Assembly (NCBI RefSeq): GCF_000737325.1
Contig: NZ_CP011125.1
Coordinates: 124,001-188,000, forward strand
Reading direction: 5' to 3'
DNA from: Sandaracinus amylolyticus
GTDB lineage: Bacteria > Myxococcota_A > Polyangia > Polyangiales > Sandaracinaceae
DNA length: 64,000 bases
The notes under the pieces are model-generated. The model was not told the origin of the DNA and did not search any database. It was given only the letters and a program-made list of their open reading frames with translations. Both the position numbers and the translations under genes were made by a program. Positions 41,266-50,632 of this stretch are shown piece after piece; the first letter of the stretch is position 1; every line of letters begins with the position of its first letter.

Positions 41266-43660
41266 TCGTCCGGCAGCACCGGAAGCCGACGCCCGGCGTC
41301 GCGTACGCGTCGCCTGCGACGACGAAGTCGAACTGGCACGTGGTGCCGCCGCTCGGGCTCGTGCTCGACCCGCCGCGCAGCGGGTTCACGCCGGCGGCGC
41401 GACGCTCGGTCCACTCGGCGACGTTGCCGCTGAGATCGTAGACGCGCGCGCTTCCCCAGCTCGCGTAACACATCGCGCGGGCGCCGGTCGCGAGCACGTC
41501 GTCTTGATCGCCCGACGCCGAGCCAGTGTCGTTCTCGTTGCCGTTGCACGTGCTCGCCGAGAACGTCGAGCACCCCGACGCGTACGACCACGTGCACGCC
41601 GAGCCCGCGCTCGTCTCGCACGCGCGCTCCCACTCGCCCTCGGTGCAGAGCCGCGCGCCGACGCTCGCGCACGCCGCCTGCGCCTGCGCGTACGTGACGT
41701 TCACCCACGGCCGCCGCCCCGGCTCGGAGCACACGCGATGGCTCGCCGACCCCGCGCTCGTCGCGCTCGCGTCGGGGCGCGACGCTTCGTACGCCATCAC
41801 CCAGCGCGTGCCGAACGCACCGGAGATCGGCGTCCACTGGCCGGGTGCGCCTTCGTCGAGGCGACCGTCGCAGTCGTCGTCGCGATCGTTGCACGTCTCG
41901 GCGCTGCCTCCGCCGCCCGCGGGCGCGGTGCACACTGCCGCGCTCCCCGTCGCGTTGCACACGTAGCTGCCGGTGCGCCGGCACGCGCCGAGCTCGCCGT
42001 TGCTGCACGACGTGCCGACCTGCGGGAACGGATCGTCGACGCGCCCGTTGCAGTCGTTGTCGAGCCCGTCGCAGCGCGTCTCGCTCGCCTGGTGGGTCGC
42101 GGGGTAGTCGCAGGTCCAGCCCGCAGCGCCCGCGCATCGCGCGGTCGTGCCGGCGCAGACGCCGTTCGGATTGCAGAGCGCGGCGGGCGCGGCGACGCCC
42201 TCGTCGACGCGCGTGTCGCAGTCGTCGTCGCGCCCGTTGCACAGCTCGGCGCCCGCGATGCTGCACGCGAGCTCGCACCCGTTCGCCGGGTTGCGATCGG
42301 CGTCGACGTAGCCCGGCAGGCACGGGCCGATCGCGCAGCTGCCCGCGCTGCACGTCGCGACCGCGTTCGTGAACGTGCACACGCGACCGCAGGTGCCGCA
42401 GTTGCGCGGATCGATCGCGAGCGCGAAGCCGTCGTCGACGGTGCCGTTGCAGTCGTCGTCCGCGCCGTTGCACACCTCGAGCGCGGGGCCGGTCGCGCCG
42501 GCGCACGAGAGCGCGCCGCCCACGCACGAGAGCGCGCCTGCCGTGCACGCGCCGGTGTCGGTGCCGCACGACGCGCCGCCGCCGGGATTGCCCTCGTCGA
42601 GGCGCGCGTCGCAGTCGTCGTCGATCGCGTTGCAGCGCTCGGTGCTCGGGCCGACCGCGCCGACGCAGACGAGCGCGCCCGAGGTGCACTGCTCGCGGCC
42701 CGGCTCGCACGCGCCCTCGCCGCTGCCGCAGTAACGACCGCCCTCGGGGTTGCCCTCGTCGGTGCTTCCGTCGCAGTCGTCGTCGTCGCCGTTGCACACC
42801 TCCGTCGTGGTCGACACGCCTCCGGTGCAGGTGAGCGCGCCCGAGACGCAGCGCAGCGTGCCCGATGCGCACTCGCCGGCATCGCTCCCACACGCGCCGC
42901 CGCCGCCGGGATCGCCTTCGTCGACCCGACCGTCGCAGTCGTCGTCGCGCAGGTTGCAGGACTCCGTCGCGGGCACCGCGGGCGTGCACGCGTACTCGCA
43001 TCCGTTGGTGCTCACACGATCGAGGTCGTGATGCCCGGGCTCGCACGCGCCGAGCGCGCACGCGCCGTCGACGCAGCTCGCCGCGGCGTGCGCGGCCCGG
43101 CAGACGCGGCCGCATGCTCCGCAATTCGCGGGATCGGCGGCGAGGTCGAAGTCCTCGTCGATCGTGCCGTCGCAGTCGTCGTCGCGGCGATCGCAGCGCG
43201 CGTCGCGCTCGTCGCTCGGCAGGCAGCGGTACTCGCAGCCGTTCGCGGGATCGCCGTCGAGGTCGACTCGACCGACGTCGCACGACTCGATCGTGCACGC
43301 GCCGGCGACGCACGCGCCGAACGCACCGATCGGAGCGCATCGAGCGCCGCACGCACCGCAGTGCTCGAGGCTCGTCGAGGTGTCGACGCCCTCGTCGGTG
43401 CGCCCGTCGCAGTCGTCGTCGAGCTCGTTGCAGCGCTCGACCGCGCCGCCGACGCAACCGTCCGGCTCCTCGCCGGCGTCGATGGCGGCGTCGAGCGCGA
43501 CCCACGCATCGAGCCCGCCGTCGTGCGGCGCCGCATCGCCGGCGTCGACGTCACCGCCGTCGGCGACGCCCACGCACGTGAAGCAGTACGGGTCGAGCTC
43601 GCACGCGGTGAGCGACCCGCCGAGCGCGGCGATCGCGAGGACGCGCCCCACGCGGCTCAT
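41255..43660 (-). CDS. MopE-repeat lipoprotein with C-terminal formylglycine-enzyme-like fold
   Basis: An 801-residue lipoprotein (MSRVGRVLAIAALGGSLTAC20). Residues about 65-605 contain nine half-MopE motifs of form (V/R)CNGxDDDCDGxxDEG separated by Cys pairs, plus CGACGRVC-type Stig1-like units. The C-terminal 195 residues match the FGE-sulfatase/SUMF1 fold: ARLCTEGEWERAC, YDLSGNVAEWTE, LRGGSS and VGFRCC. The paired active-site cysteines of true formylglycine-generating enzymes are not evident, so it may serve as a binding (lectin-like) domain. Its ATG overlaps the stop of the upstream VWA gene. Confidence 0.87.
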   Translation of the reverse strand: MSRVGRVLAIAALGGSLTACELDPYCFTCVGVADGGDVDAGDAAPHDGGLDAWVALDAAIDAGEEPDGCVGGAVERCNELDDDCDGRTDEGVDTSTSLEHCGACGARCAPIGAFGACVAGACTIESCDVGRVDLDGDPANGCEYRCLPSDERDARCDRRDDDCDGTIDEDFDLAADPANCGACGRVCRAAHAAASCVDGACALGACEPGHHDLDRVSTNGCEYACTPAVPATESCNLRDDDCDGRVDEGDPGGGGACGSDAGECASGTLRCVSGALTCTGGVSTTTEVCNGDDDDCDGSTDEGNPEGGRYCGSGEGACEPGREQCTSGALVCVGAVGPSTERCNAIDDDCDARLDEGNPGGGASCGTDTGACTAGALSCVGGALSCAGATGPALEVCNGADDDCNGTVDDGFALAIDPRNCGTCGRVCTFTNAVATCSAGSCAIGPCLPGYVDADRNPANGCELACSIAGAELCNGRDDDCDTRVDEGVAAPAALCNPNGVCAGTTARCAGAAGWTCDYPATHQASETRCDGLDNDCNGRVDDPFPQVGTSCSNGELGACRRTGSYVCNATGSAAVCTAPAGGGGSAETCNDRDDDCDGRLDEGAPGQWTPISGAFGTRWVMAYEASRPDASATSAGSASHRVCSEPGRRPWVNVTYAQAQAACASVGARLCTEGEWERACETSAGSACTWSYASGCSTFSASTCNGNENDTGSASGDQDDVLATGARAMCYASWGSARVYDLSGNVAEWTERRAAGVNPLRGGSSTSPSGGTTCQFDFVVAGDAYATPGVGFRCCRTSAP

Positions 43661-46600
43661 CGCGCACCTCCTTCGCCGGCGCGGCGCCTTCGCGCGCGTC
43701 TGCCGAGCACGAGCGCGAGCGCGACGAGGCCGAGCAGCGCAGGCATCTCGCTCTCGCTTCGCGCAGCACCGACCGCGCAGATCGCGCCGCCACCGCCCGC
43801 GGCGACCACGCGCACGTCGTCGTCGCCGCTCGTGCCCGCGTCGATGCGGCCGCCGTCGCGCGCGACGCCCGCGTCGACGTCGCGCGCTTCCTGGGCGCAG
43901 TCGCCGTCGATGCAGATCTGCCCGGCGGGGCAGCGCAGCGCATCGCACGGATCGACGCCGCACTCGCCGGTCACCGGCGCGCACACCGTCCCTTCGGGGC
44001 AGACGCGCCCGGCGCAGCGATCCTCGACGCAGTCGCCGCTCGCGGGATCGCACACCTCGCGCGCCGCGCACTCGACGTCGGCGCACCGATCGATCTCGCA
44101 CGCGCCCGCGTGACAGCGCGCGCCGGGCGGGCACTCGACGTCGGCGCAGCTCGTCTCGCAGACGCCGGCGCGGCACGCGAGCGCGTCGTCGCAGTCGGTC
44201 GTGGCGCAGGGATCGGGCACACACGCGCCGGTCGCACGATCGCAGAGCTCGCCGTCACCGCAGCCGAGCCCGCGGCAGTCGTCCTCGACGCAGCGCCCGG
44301 TGGTGTCGCGCGGGTCGCACGCGAGCCCCGGCGGGCACTGCACGCCCGCGCACGCGAACGTGCACTCGTTGTTGCGGCACACGCAGCGCGCGACGTCGTC
44401 GCTCTCCGGCGCGCACGCGACCTCGCCTGCGAGCTCGACCGTCTCCGTCGCGCAGCGCGCGTCGTCGCAGCGATCCGCGACGCAGTGACAGACGCCGTCC
44501 TCGACGCGCGGGGATCGACCGGTCGGGCACTGGTACCCGAACTCGCCGTCGACGCACGGGCGCGCGCACTGGCAGTCGACGCACGCGCTCCCCGGCGGAC
44601 AGAGGCTGCCCGAGGGCGGCGGCTCGTCGGTCGCGCCGTCGCAGTCGTTGTCGTCGCAGTCGCAGACCTCGACGTCGGGCGGGACCTCGCCCACGCAGAT
44701 CTCGACGCCACCGACGCAGCGCAGCGCGCCCGCCATGCAGAGCCCTTCGTCGGCGCCGCACGTCGCGCCGTCCGCGAGCGCTTCGTCGATCCGGGTGTCG
44801 CAGTCGTCGTCGAGCAGGTTGCACGCCTCGGCCGTCGGGCCGATCGCGCCCGAGCACACGAGCGTGCCGCTCTCCGCGTCGCACACGTTCACGCCCGGGA
44901 CGCACTCGCCGACGTCGCTCCCGCACGCCGCGCCGACCGGGATCTCGTCGTCGATCGCGCCGTCGCAGTCGTCGTCGAGGCCGTTGCACACCTCGGCGCT
45001 CGGGCCCGCGCCGCCGTCGCAGACGAGCGTGCCGCCGCGACATCGCGTGGTCCCGGCGGAGCACTCGCCGGTGTCGTCGCCGCAGGGCGCGCCCGCCTCG
45101 GGATCGCCCTCGTCGACGCGGGTGTCGCAGTCGTCGTCGAGCGTGTTGCAGAGCTCGCCGCGCGGACCGCGCGCGCCGCTGCACACGAGCGCGCCGCCGG
45201 TGCACTGCAGCGTCCCGAGGTGGCACTCGCCGACGTCGCTCTCGCCGCACGACGCGCCACCGCCGGGGTTGCCCTCGTCGACGCGACCGTCGCAGTCGTC
45301 GTCGTCGCCGTCGCAGACCTCGCTCATCGGTCCGACGCCGCCGGTGCAGGTGAGCGTGCCCGCGACGCAGCGCAGCGTCCCGCCGCGACACGCGCCCACG
45401 GTGCTCCCGCACGCCGCGCCGCTGCCCGGGTCGCCCTCGTCGACGCGCGTGTCGCAGTCGTCGTCGCTCGCGTTGCAGCGCTCGGTCGTGGGATCGATCG
45501 CGCCGATGCACGCGCCGTAGCTGCCGGCGGTGCACGCGCGCGAGCCGCGCTGGCACGCGCCGGTGTCGCTCCCGCACGGCTCGACGAAGCCGTCGACCGC
45601 GCCGTCGCAGTCGTCGTCGAGGCCGTTGCACGTCTCGGTGCGCGGCCCCGTCGAGCCGACGCAGAGGCCCCACTCGCCGCTGCCTCCGACGACACACGTC
45701 TGGGTGCCGGCGGTGCACTCGCCGACGTCGGTGCCGCAGGGCCGCGTGAGCGGTCCCTCGTCGACGCGGGTGTCGCAGTCGTTGTCGAGCCCGTCGCAGA
45801 TCTCGGGCGCGGGCGCGGGGCAGCTGCACGCGCGCTCGTCGATCGCTCCGTCGCAGTCGTCGTCCGCGGCGTTGCACACCTCGGACGGCGCGGGCCCGCA
45901 CGAGCCGCACGCGTTCACGAGCCCTTCGTCGATCGCGCCGTCGCAGTTGTCGTCGGTGCCGTTGCACACGCGCTCGCCGGGATCGGCGCACAGTCTCGGC
46001 GCGCTCACGCCGCCCGGGCGATCGCAGTAGAGCGTGAAGCCCTCGTCGATCCGGGTGTCGCAGTCGTCGTCGGCGCCGTTGCACGTCTCGAAGCGCGTCG
46101 AGTCCGCGATGATCTGCGAGAACGCGAGCGCGAGGCTCGTCTCGTCGGTCGCGTAGAAGCCGCGGCTCGCGCCCGGCGCGTCGGTGCCGCCCGCCGCCGC
46201 GATCGCCTCGATCGCCGCGTCGCCCGCGGGCACGCCGAACCCGATCACGTACGTGCGGATGTCGTACGTCGTGCCGCCGACGGTCGTCGATCGCAGCAGC
46301 GACGCGGCGCTGCGCGCGTCACCGCCGCACGTCTCCTCGCCGTCGGTCAGCAGGATCACGTTCACCGGGCGACACGCGCCGAAGGTGTCGCCGACGAGCG
46401 GGCTCGCACCGCCCGTGTAGTACGCGCGCGCAGCGAGGAGCGCGCCGCCGAGCGGGGTGTTGCCGCTCGCGACGAGCTCGGGGTCGGTGCCCGGCGCCAT
46501 CGCGCTGCACTGGTCGCACGAGAAGTCGACCCACTCGAGGATGTCGCGCTGGTTGTCCGCGCGGACCGGCACGATCACCTGCCCGCTCGACGCCGTCGCG

Positions 46601-46938
46601 GTGCAGCTCGCGCTGCAGCTGCAGTTGCACGTGCCACCGGCGCAGCTCCGGCATCGCCCGCTGCAGCTCTGCGCGAACCGCTCGAGCCCGAACGTGACGT
46701 CGCCGTAGCCGTTGACGACGCGCTGGAGGACGCACTTCGCGTCGTTGAGGCGCACGCGCGGCTGCCCGCACGAGTTGTCGCCGCCTCCGGTCGACGCGTC
46801 CATCGAGCCGGATGTGTCGAAGATCACCAGGAAGTACGGCGAGACCGTGGCCTGCGCCTCGGCGACGTCCGCCGTCGCCCACACCGCGCAAGCCGAGACG
46901 AGCGCCACGAAATGCCAAGCCCATCGCGCGAAGCGCAT
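43657..46938 (-). CDS. VWA domain, MopE-repeat surface protein with C-terminal anchor
   Basis: A 1093-residue exported protein. The signal peptide ends near AEAQ29. A von Willebrand A domain (about 33-285) has a complete MIDAS: D41-T-S43-G-S45, the Thr in GNTPLGGA and the Asp in ILLTDGEE, so it should bind a metal and a ligand. Inserted Cys clusters (CSGRCRSCAGGTCNCSCSASC) decorate it. Eleven CNGxDDDCDxxxDE half-MopE motifs follow (about 290-690), then EGF-like Cys repeats (about 690-1010). The end has a hydrophobic helix and RRARRRR, a sorting or anchor tail. The ATG at 46938 gives the best signal peptide. Confidence 0.88.
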   Translation of the reverse strand: MRFARWAWHFVALVSACAVWATADVAEAQATVSPYFLVIFDTSGSMDASTGGGDNSCGQPRVRLNDAKCVLQRVVNGYGDVTFGLERFAQSCSGRCRSCAGGTCNCSCSASCTATASSGQVIVPVRADNQRDILEWVDFSCDQCSAMAPGTDPELVASGNTPLGGALLAARAYYTGGASPLVGDTFGACRPVNVILLTDGEETCGGDARSAASLLRSTTVGGTTYDIRTYVIGFGVPAGDAAIEAIAAAGGTDAPGASRGFYATDETSLALAFSQIIADSTRFETCNGADDDCDTRIDEGFTLYCDRPGGVSAPRLCADPGERVCNGTDDNCDGAIDEGLVNACGSCGPAPSEVCNAADDDCDGAIDERACSCPAPAPEICDGLDNDCDTRVDEGPLTRPCGTDVGECTAGTQTCVVGGSGEWGLCVGSTGPRTETCNGLDDDCDGAVDGFVEPCGSDTGACQRGSRACTAGSYGACIGAIDPTTERCNASDDDCDTRVDEGDPGSGAACGSTVGACRGGTLRCVAGTLTCTGGVGPMSEVCDGDDDDCDGRVDEGNPGGGASCGESDVGECHLGTLQCTGGALVCSGARGPRGELCNTLDDDCDTRVDEGDPEAGAPCGDDTGECSAGTTRCRGGTLVCDGGAGPSAEVCNGLDDDCDGAIDDEIPVGAACGSDVGECVPGVNVCDAESGTLVCSGAIGPTAEACNLLDDDCDTRIDEALADGATCGADEGLCMAGALRCVGGVEICVGEVPPDVEVCDCDDNDCDGATDEPPPSGSLCPPGSACVDCQCARPCVDGEFGYQCPTGRSPRVEDGVCHCVADRCDDARCATETVELAGEVACAPESDDVARCVCRNNECTFACAGVQCPPGLACDPRDTTGRCVEDDCRGLGCGDGELCDRATGACVPDPCATTDCDDALACRAGVCETSCADVECPPGARCHAGACEIDRCADVECAAREVCDPASGDCVEDRCAGRVCPEGTVCAPVTGECGVDPCDALRCPAGQICIDGDCAQEARDVDAGVARDGGRIDAGTSGDDDVRVVAAGGGGAICAVGAARSESEMPALLGLVALALVLGRRARRRRAGEGGAR

Positions 46939-47105
46939 GCAGCCAACCCCCCCTGCCGGTGCCGCGACACGACGCATCGCGCAGCACGCGAGGCGTGATC
47001 CCGCGCCTCAACTCCGCGCCGCGCCGTGCGTCTCCAAGTCCGATCGCCGTGCACACCGCATCGGCGTCGCGTGCTCGGGCTCACCGAGCAGATGCCGCGC
47101 GCGGG

Positions 47106-47120
47106 TATGCTCGCGGGATG
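47106..47120 (+). promoter_or_regulatory. -10-like TATGCT and ATG just before the intron
   Basis: TATGCT (47106-47111) lies 6 nt before an ATG (47118-47120) that directly precedes the intron's GTGCG 5' end. This is probably the original promoter of the hydrolase lipoprotein gene that now starts at 49176. Confidence 0.5.
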
Positions 47121-47609
47121 GTGCGTCGTGACGCAGACGAAGGTCGAGCCGTAGGGCCGACGTCTGCGCGCTGCGCTTCTCCTGCGGGTGAGAGTCCCGC
47201 CTCGGTAGGCACCGGAGCGGCGAGTAGCAGGCCCCGGGCGTCGGGAGAGATCCCGTCGTCCCGAGCGGGGCGTCGAAAGCCCGTCAGGCAGCGAGAGCTG
47301 TGCAGCGGGGAGCAAGATCGCGGGCCGCAACATGAAGTGAAGCCTGCAGCCTCGTCAGATGAACAATCCGAGAGCCGAGCCGCTCATTTCACGGCGAAGG
47401 CCACGCTCGAAGCGTCTGTTCCGGAGCGCGCATCGAGTCTCGGCGGGGTATGGGGCGCAGCACGCGATCACGGAGAAGCGCGGAACACGAGAGGCCCGTC
47501 TGCGCAGCCCTCGTCGGGGCGAAGCGCGCCGTATAAGCCGAAGGCGAAATCGGCCGCCGCGCAGCGGGAGTCCGAGGGGATCGTAGTACCGCACGGCATC
47601 GCCACGGCG

Positions 47610-49061
47610 ATGTCGACGAACGTCGTGCAGAACAACGCGACGGGAGGGAAGGGTCCCTGGGGCAGTCACGTCGAGGAAGCAGGTAAGCGCGAGGGAATGG
47701 CCGGCAGGACCGGACCTAACGACCCCGGCGGCCGTAGGCCGCGCGAAGAAGTGCGACAACTGCAGAGGCGACTGTGGGTCGCGGCCAAGCGAGCACCTGG
47801 AAGACGTTTTCACGCTCTTTATGACCACATCTGGAGGAGTGACGTCCTTCGGGAAGCGTGGAAGCGAGTCGAGGCGAACAAGGGCGCGGCGGGCGTCGAT
47901 GGCCAGACGATCGCCGAGGTGAAGCAGTACGGAGTCGAGCGCTTCCTCGAAGAGCTCGGCGAGGCACTGCGGAGCAAGACGTACCGGCCCGAGGTGGTGC
48001 TGCGCCGGTACATCCCGAAGGCAGATGGAAGGAAGCGGCCGCTGGGGATTCCGACGGTCCGGGATCGAGTGGTCCAGATGGCGGCGAAGCTGGTGCTGGA
48101 GCCGATCTTCGAGGCGGACTTTCTTCCGTGCTCGTGGGGCTTCCGGCCGAAGCGGGGCGCGCTGGGTGCGCTGGAGACGCTGAGGAAGCTCGGCGCGAAG
48201 AGGCATCACCACGTGCTCGACGCCGACATCCGCGACTACTTCGGGAGCATCGATCACGACAAGCTGATGAAGCTGGTCGCTCGACGCATCTCGGATCGGC
48301 GGATGCTCAAGCTGGTGCGGCAGTGGCTCGAAGCGGGCGTGATGGACGGGGGCGTCGTGACTCGCAACATCGCGGGAACGCCGCAGGGCGGAGTCATCTC
48401 TCCGCTGCTCTCGAACATCTACCTGCACGTGCTCGACGTGACGTGGATGCGTAAGAGCGCCCCGCTCGGGACGCTGGTGCGCTACGCGGACGACTTCGTC
48501 GTGATGTGCAAGACGAAGCGCGAGTGCGAAGAGGCAGAGAGGCGCATTCGAGTCATCCTCGGGCGCCTCGGTCTCGAGCTGCATCCGGACAAGACGAGGC
48601 GAGTCGAGCTCTACGACGGCAAGCAGGGCTTCGATCTTCTCGGACATCACCTGCACAAACGCATGAGCGGAGCGCTGTGGGAGAAGAAAGGCAGACGCCT
48701 CTATTTCCTGCATCGCTGGCCGTCCGCGCGCGCGATGAAGCGGGTGAGACAGCGCGTGAAGGAGCTGACTCCGATGAGGCGGTGCCACGCGGATCTCCGC
48801 GAGGTGATCGCCGATCTCAACCCCGTGCTGCGGGGCTGGGGCAACTACTTCCGCACCGGAAATGCCGCCAAGAAATTCAACCAACTCGACAGCTACGTCT
48901 GGCGTCGGCTGCGGGACCTGCGCGTGGAGCGCAAGGGCCGGCATCTGAAGCCGGGGGAGTCGAGCAGGTGGACGCGCGAGTACTTCTGGAGCCTCGGACT
49001 TCATCGCCTGCGAGGGACCGTGCAGTACCCCGAGCGAGCCTTCTTCCAGGAGGTCGCGTAA
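47610..49061 (+). CDS. ltrA: Group II intron reverse transcriptase/maturase
   Basis: A 483-residue protein with the reverse-transcriptase domains in order: KGAAGVDGQTI and YRPEVVLRRYIPKADGRKRPLGIPTVRDRVVQ, then ADIRDYFGSIDH, TPQGGVISPLLSNIYLH, the catalytic RYADDFV (Y292-A-D-D295) and LHPDKTRRV. The maturase domain X (HADLREVIADLNPVLRGWGNYF) is near 390-415. No HNH endonuclease domain follows. The frame is open far upstream, but the ATG at 47610 begins the known protein part; earlier residues are translated ribozyme sequence. It would splice the intron and drive its retrohoming. Confidence 0.93.
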   Translation: MSTNVVQNNATGGKGPWGSHVEEAGKREGMAGRTGPNDPGGRRPREEVRQLQRRLWVAAKRAPGRRFHALYDHIWRSDVLREAWKRVEANKGAAGVDGQTIAEVKQYGVERFLEELGEALRSKTYRPEVVLRRYIPKADGRKRPLGIPTVRDRVVQMAAKLVLEPIFEADFLPCSWGFRPKRGALGALETLRKLGAKRHHHVLDADIRDYFGSIDHDKLMKLVARRISDRRMLKLVRQWLEAGVMDGGVVTRNIAGTPQGGVISPLLSNIYLHVLDVTWMRKSAPLGTLVRYADDFVVMCKTKRECEEAERRIRVILGRLGLELHPDKTRRVELYDGKQGFDLLGHHLHKRMSGALWEKKGRRLYFLHRWPSARAMKRVRQRVKELTPMRRCHADLREVIADLNPVLRGWGNYFRTGNAAKKFNQLDSYVWRRLRDLRVERKGRHLKPGESSRWTREYFWSLGLHRLRGTVQYPERAFFQEVA

Positions 49062-49086
49062 TGCAGCGACTCGAGAGACTGCCCGT

Positions 49087-49120
49087 AAGCCGTGTGCGGG
49101 AAATCCGCACGCACGGTTTG
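49087..49120 (+). ncRNA. Group II intron domain V
   Basis: 34-nt catalytic hairpin with the AGC triad near its start, a GAAA-type tetraloop region and the pairing GTGCG/CGCAC. It lies 26 nt after the maturase stop, as usual. Confidence 0.85.
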
Positions 49121-49175
49121 AACGGGGGTCTTGACCAACCGCCGGCGCAGGCCGGTAGCAGGTAAGGATCTACCA

Positions 49176-50558
49176 ATGACGTCGCTGCGCGCTCCGCTGT
49201 GGGTCTCGATGCTGCTCGCGCTCTGCGCGTGCGACGACGGTGCGCCGGCCGAGCCGCTCGATGCGTCGACACCGACGCCCGACGCGCCCGCGGCGCGCGC
49301 GTGGTCGTTCGAGACGATCGCGACGCAGACGATCACCGCGGTCGAGGTTCCGCGCCAGGTCGAGCTCGTGCGCGCGACGCGGCCCGACGGCGCGTCGAGC
49401 TACCTGCTCTACGTGCCCGCCGCGGCGGCCGGCGCGCCGCTCGTCGTGATGAACGAGCCCTACGCGGGCATCCGCTGGACCGGCGAGGACGTCGACGCGC
49501 GCTGGGCCGCGCTCGGCGCGGGCGTGCATCCCGACGTCGACGCGGCCGGGTACGACGGCGACGACGTGATCGCGTACCAGGAGCAGACGGTGCAGCAGGC
49601 GGTCGACGGCGCGATCGCGTGGCTCGTCAACGGCTTCGCCGTCGTGCACGCGTACGCGCGCTTCTACGGCGGCGGCTCGCTCGAGGACGACGTGCTCGAC
49701 GCCGCCGCGCCCTATCACTTCGCGCTCTCGCGCGCCGGCGACGGCTCGCTCGACGTCGCGCGCATCGGCGCGTTCGGCGGATCGTGGGGCGGGATGATGG
49801 CGCTCTACGGCGCGTCGCGCGCCCCCGAGGGCGCCGCGCCCGTCGCGGTCGTCGCGCTCGCGCCGCCGAGCGACTTCGCCGATCTCTGGGCGCACACCGA
49901 CGCGCTGCCCGGCGTGTTCCCGCAGCCCGACGCGGCGCGCGCGTTCTACTCGCCGTACCGGCGGCGCATCGCCGCTGCGACCGGCGGTGCGCCCGGCGAG
50001 GGCGACTTCGCGCCCTATCGCGCCGACGCGCTCTGCGCGGGGCTGCGCGGCCGCGCGCTCGTGCCGCACGACGAGTGGGACGTGCTCGTGCCCTTCGCGC
50101 AGACCACCACGCTCGAGTCGACCTGCGGCGATCGCGTCGAGCCGCTGATCTGGCATCGCCAGGGCGCGACGATCGACTACGCGCGCGTCGGCCTCGATCA
50201 CGGTCCGCTCACGCAGGAGCCCGGCTTCGCGAGCTGGACGACGTTCGCGATCACCTGGCTCGCGAGCGAGCTCGCGGGCCCGAGCGCGCCGCTCGTGGTG
50301 ACCGTCGGCGCGAGCGCGGGGCTCGAGGCGTTCCTCGGCACGGTGCGCGACGAGCAGCTCGCAGGAGGCGATCCGATCGAGGCGCTGCCGCGCCTGCGCG
50401 AGCTCGCCGCGCCGCGGGTGCGCGCGTGGGACGTGGCGAGCGAGACGTTCGTGCTCGGCGCCGACTTGCTCGCGACCGCGGTGAACGCGGTGTACGGCAC
50501 GACCTACGACGGCGCGACGCTGCGCGCCGCGCTCGACGATGGCCTGCCGACGCCCTGA
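49176..50558 (+). CDS. Alpha/beta hydrolase lipoprotein
   Basis: A 460-residue lipoprotein (MTSLRAPLWVSMLLALCAC, lipobox CAC19). Motifs include PLVVMNEPYAGIRWTGE, the nucleophile elbow GAFGGSWGGMMALYG, an acid region (HDEWDVLVPFAQT) and a late His in GLDHGPLTQEPG, the order of an esterase/peptidase-like hydrolase. The C-terminal 110 residues are not recognised. The ATG follows the end of the group II intron by 2 bp; the intron supplies TAAGGA as a Shine-Dalgarno-like sequence about 9 nt before the ATG. Before insertion it would have been read from the promoter at about 47106. Confidence 0.8.
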   Translation: MTSLRAPLWVSMLLALCACDDGAPAEPLDASTPTPDAPAARAWSFETIATQTITAVEVPRQVELVRATRPDGASSYLLYVPAAAAGAPLVVMNEPYAGIRWTGEDVDARWAALGAGVHPDVDAAGYDGDDVIAYQEQTVQQAVDGAIAWLVNGFAVVHAYARFYGGGSLEDDVLDAAAPYHFALSRAGDGSLDVARIGAFGGSWGGMMALYGASRAPEGAAPVAVVALAPPSDFADLWAHTDALPGVFPQPDAARAFYSPYRRRIAAATGGAPGEGDFAPYRADALCAGLRGRALVPHDEWDVLVPFAQTTTLESTCGDRVEPLIWHRQGATIDYARVGLDHGPLTQEPGFASWTTFAITWLASELAGPSAPLVVTVGASAGLEAFLGTVRDEQLAGGDPIEALPRLRELAAPRVRAWDVASETFVLGADLLATAVNAVYGTTYDGATLRAALDDGLPTP

Positions 50559-50632
50559 TCGCCTGGCCCTCGGCGCGTCCGCGCCTACGCTGTCCGCGCG
50601 TGCTGCGCGATGCGGCGCGCGGAGGATCGGCG

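Larger units (their letters stand above)
47121..49173 (+). mobile_element. Group II intron
   Basis: About 2.05 kb. It starts with the consensus GTGCG, followed by domain I-like sequence including GGTGAGAGTCCC at about 47187. An internal maturase gene fills domain IV. Domain V is at about 49087-49120 (AGCCGTGTGCGGGAAATCC then the complementary strand and ACGGTT), with its AGC triad and GAAA-type loop. Domain VI pairs about 49127-49136 with 49161-49170, leaving a probable bulged A. The 3' end is placed at CTAC (49173) by the AY rule and may be off by a few bases. All ribozyme landmarks and the ORF are intact, so it is likely mobile. Confidence 0.85.

Noticed and set aside
41255-41900. Catalytic formylglycine-generating enzyme
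   Set aside because: The fold motifs are present but the paired active-site cysteines near the C-terminal end are not, so only a structural relationship is claimed.
44110-46998. 962-codon plus-strand frame opposite the VWA gene
   Set aside because: Composed of ARAV/VVVVA-type repeats that mirror the Cys/Asp motif of the real gene.
46812-47609. N-terminal extension of the intron maturase frame
   Set aside because: It would cover the intron's 5' exon and domain I of the ribozyme; the protein similarity begins only after the ATG at 47610.
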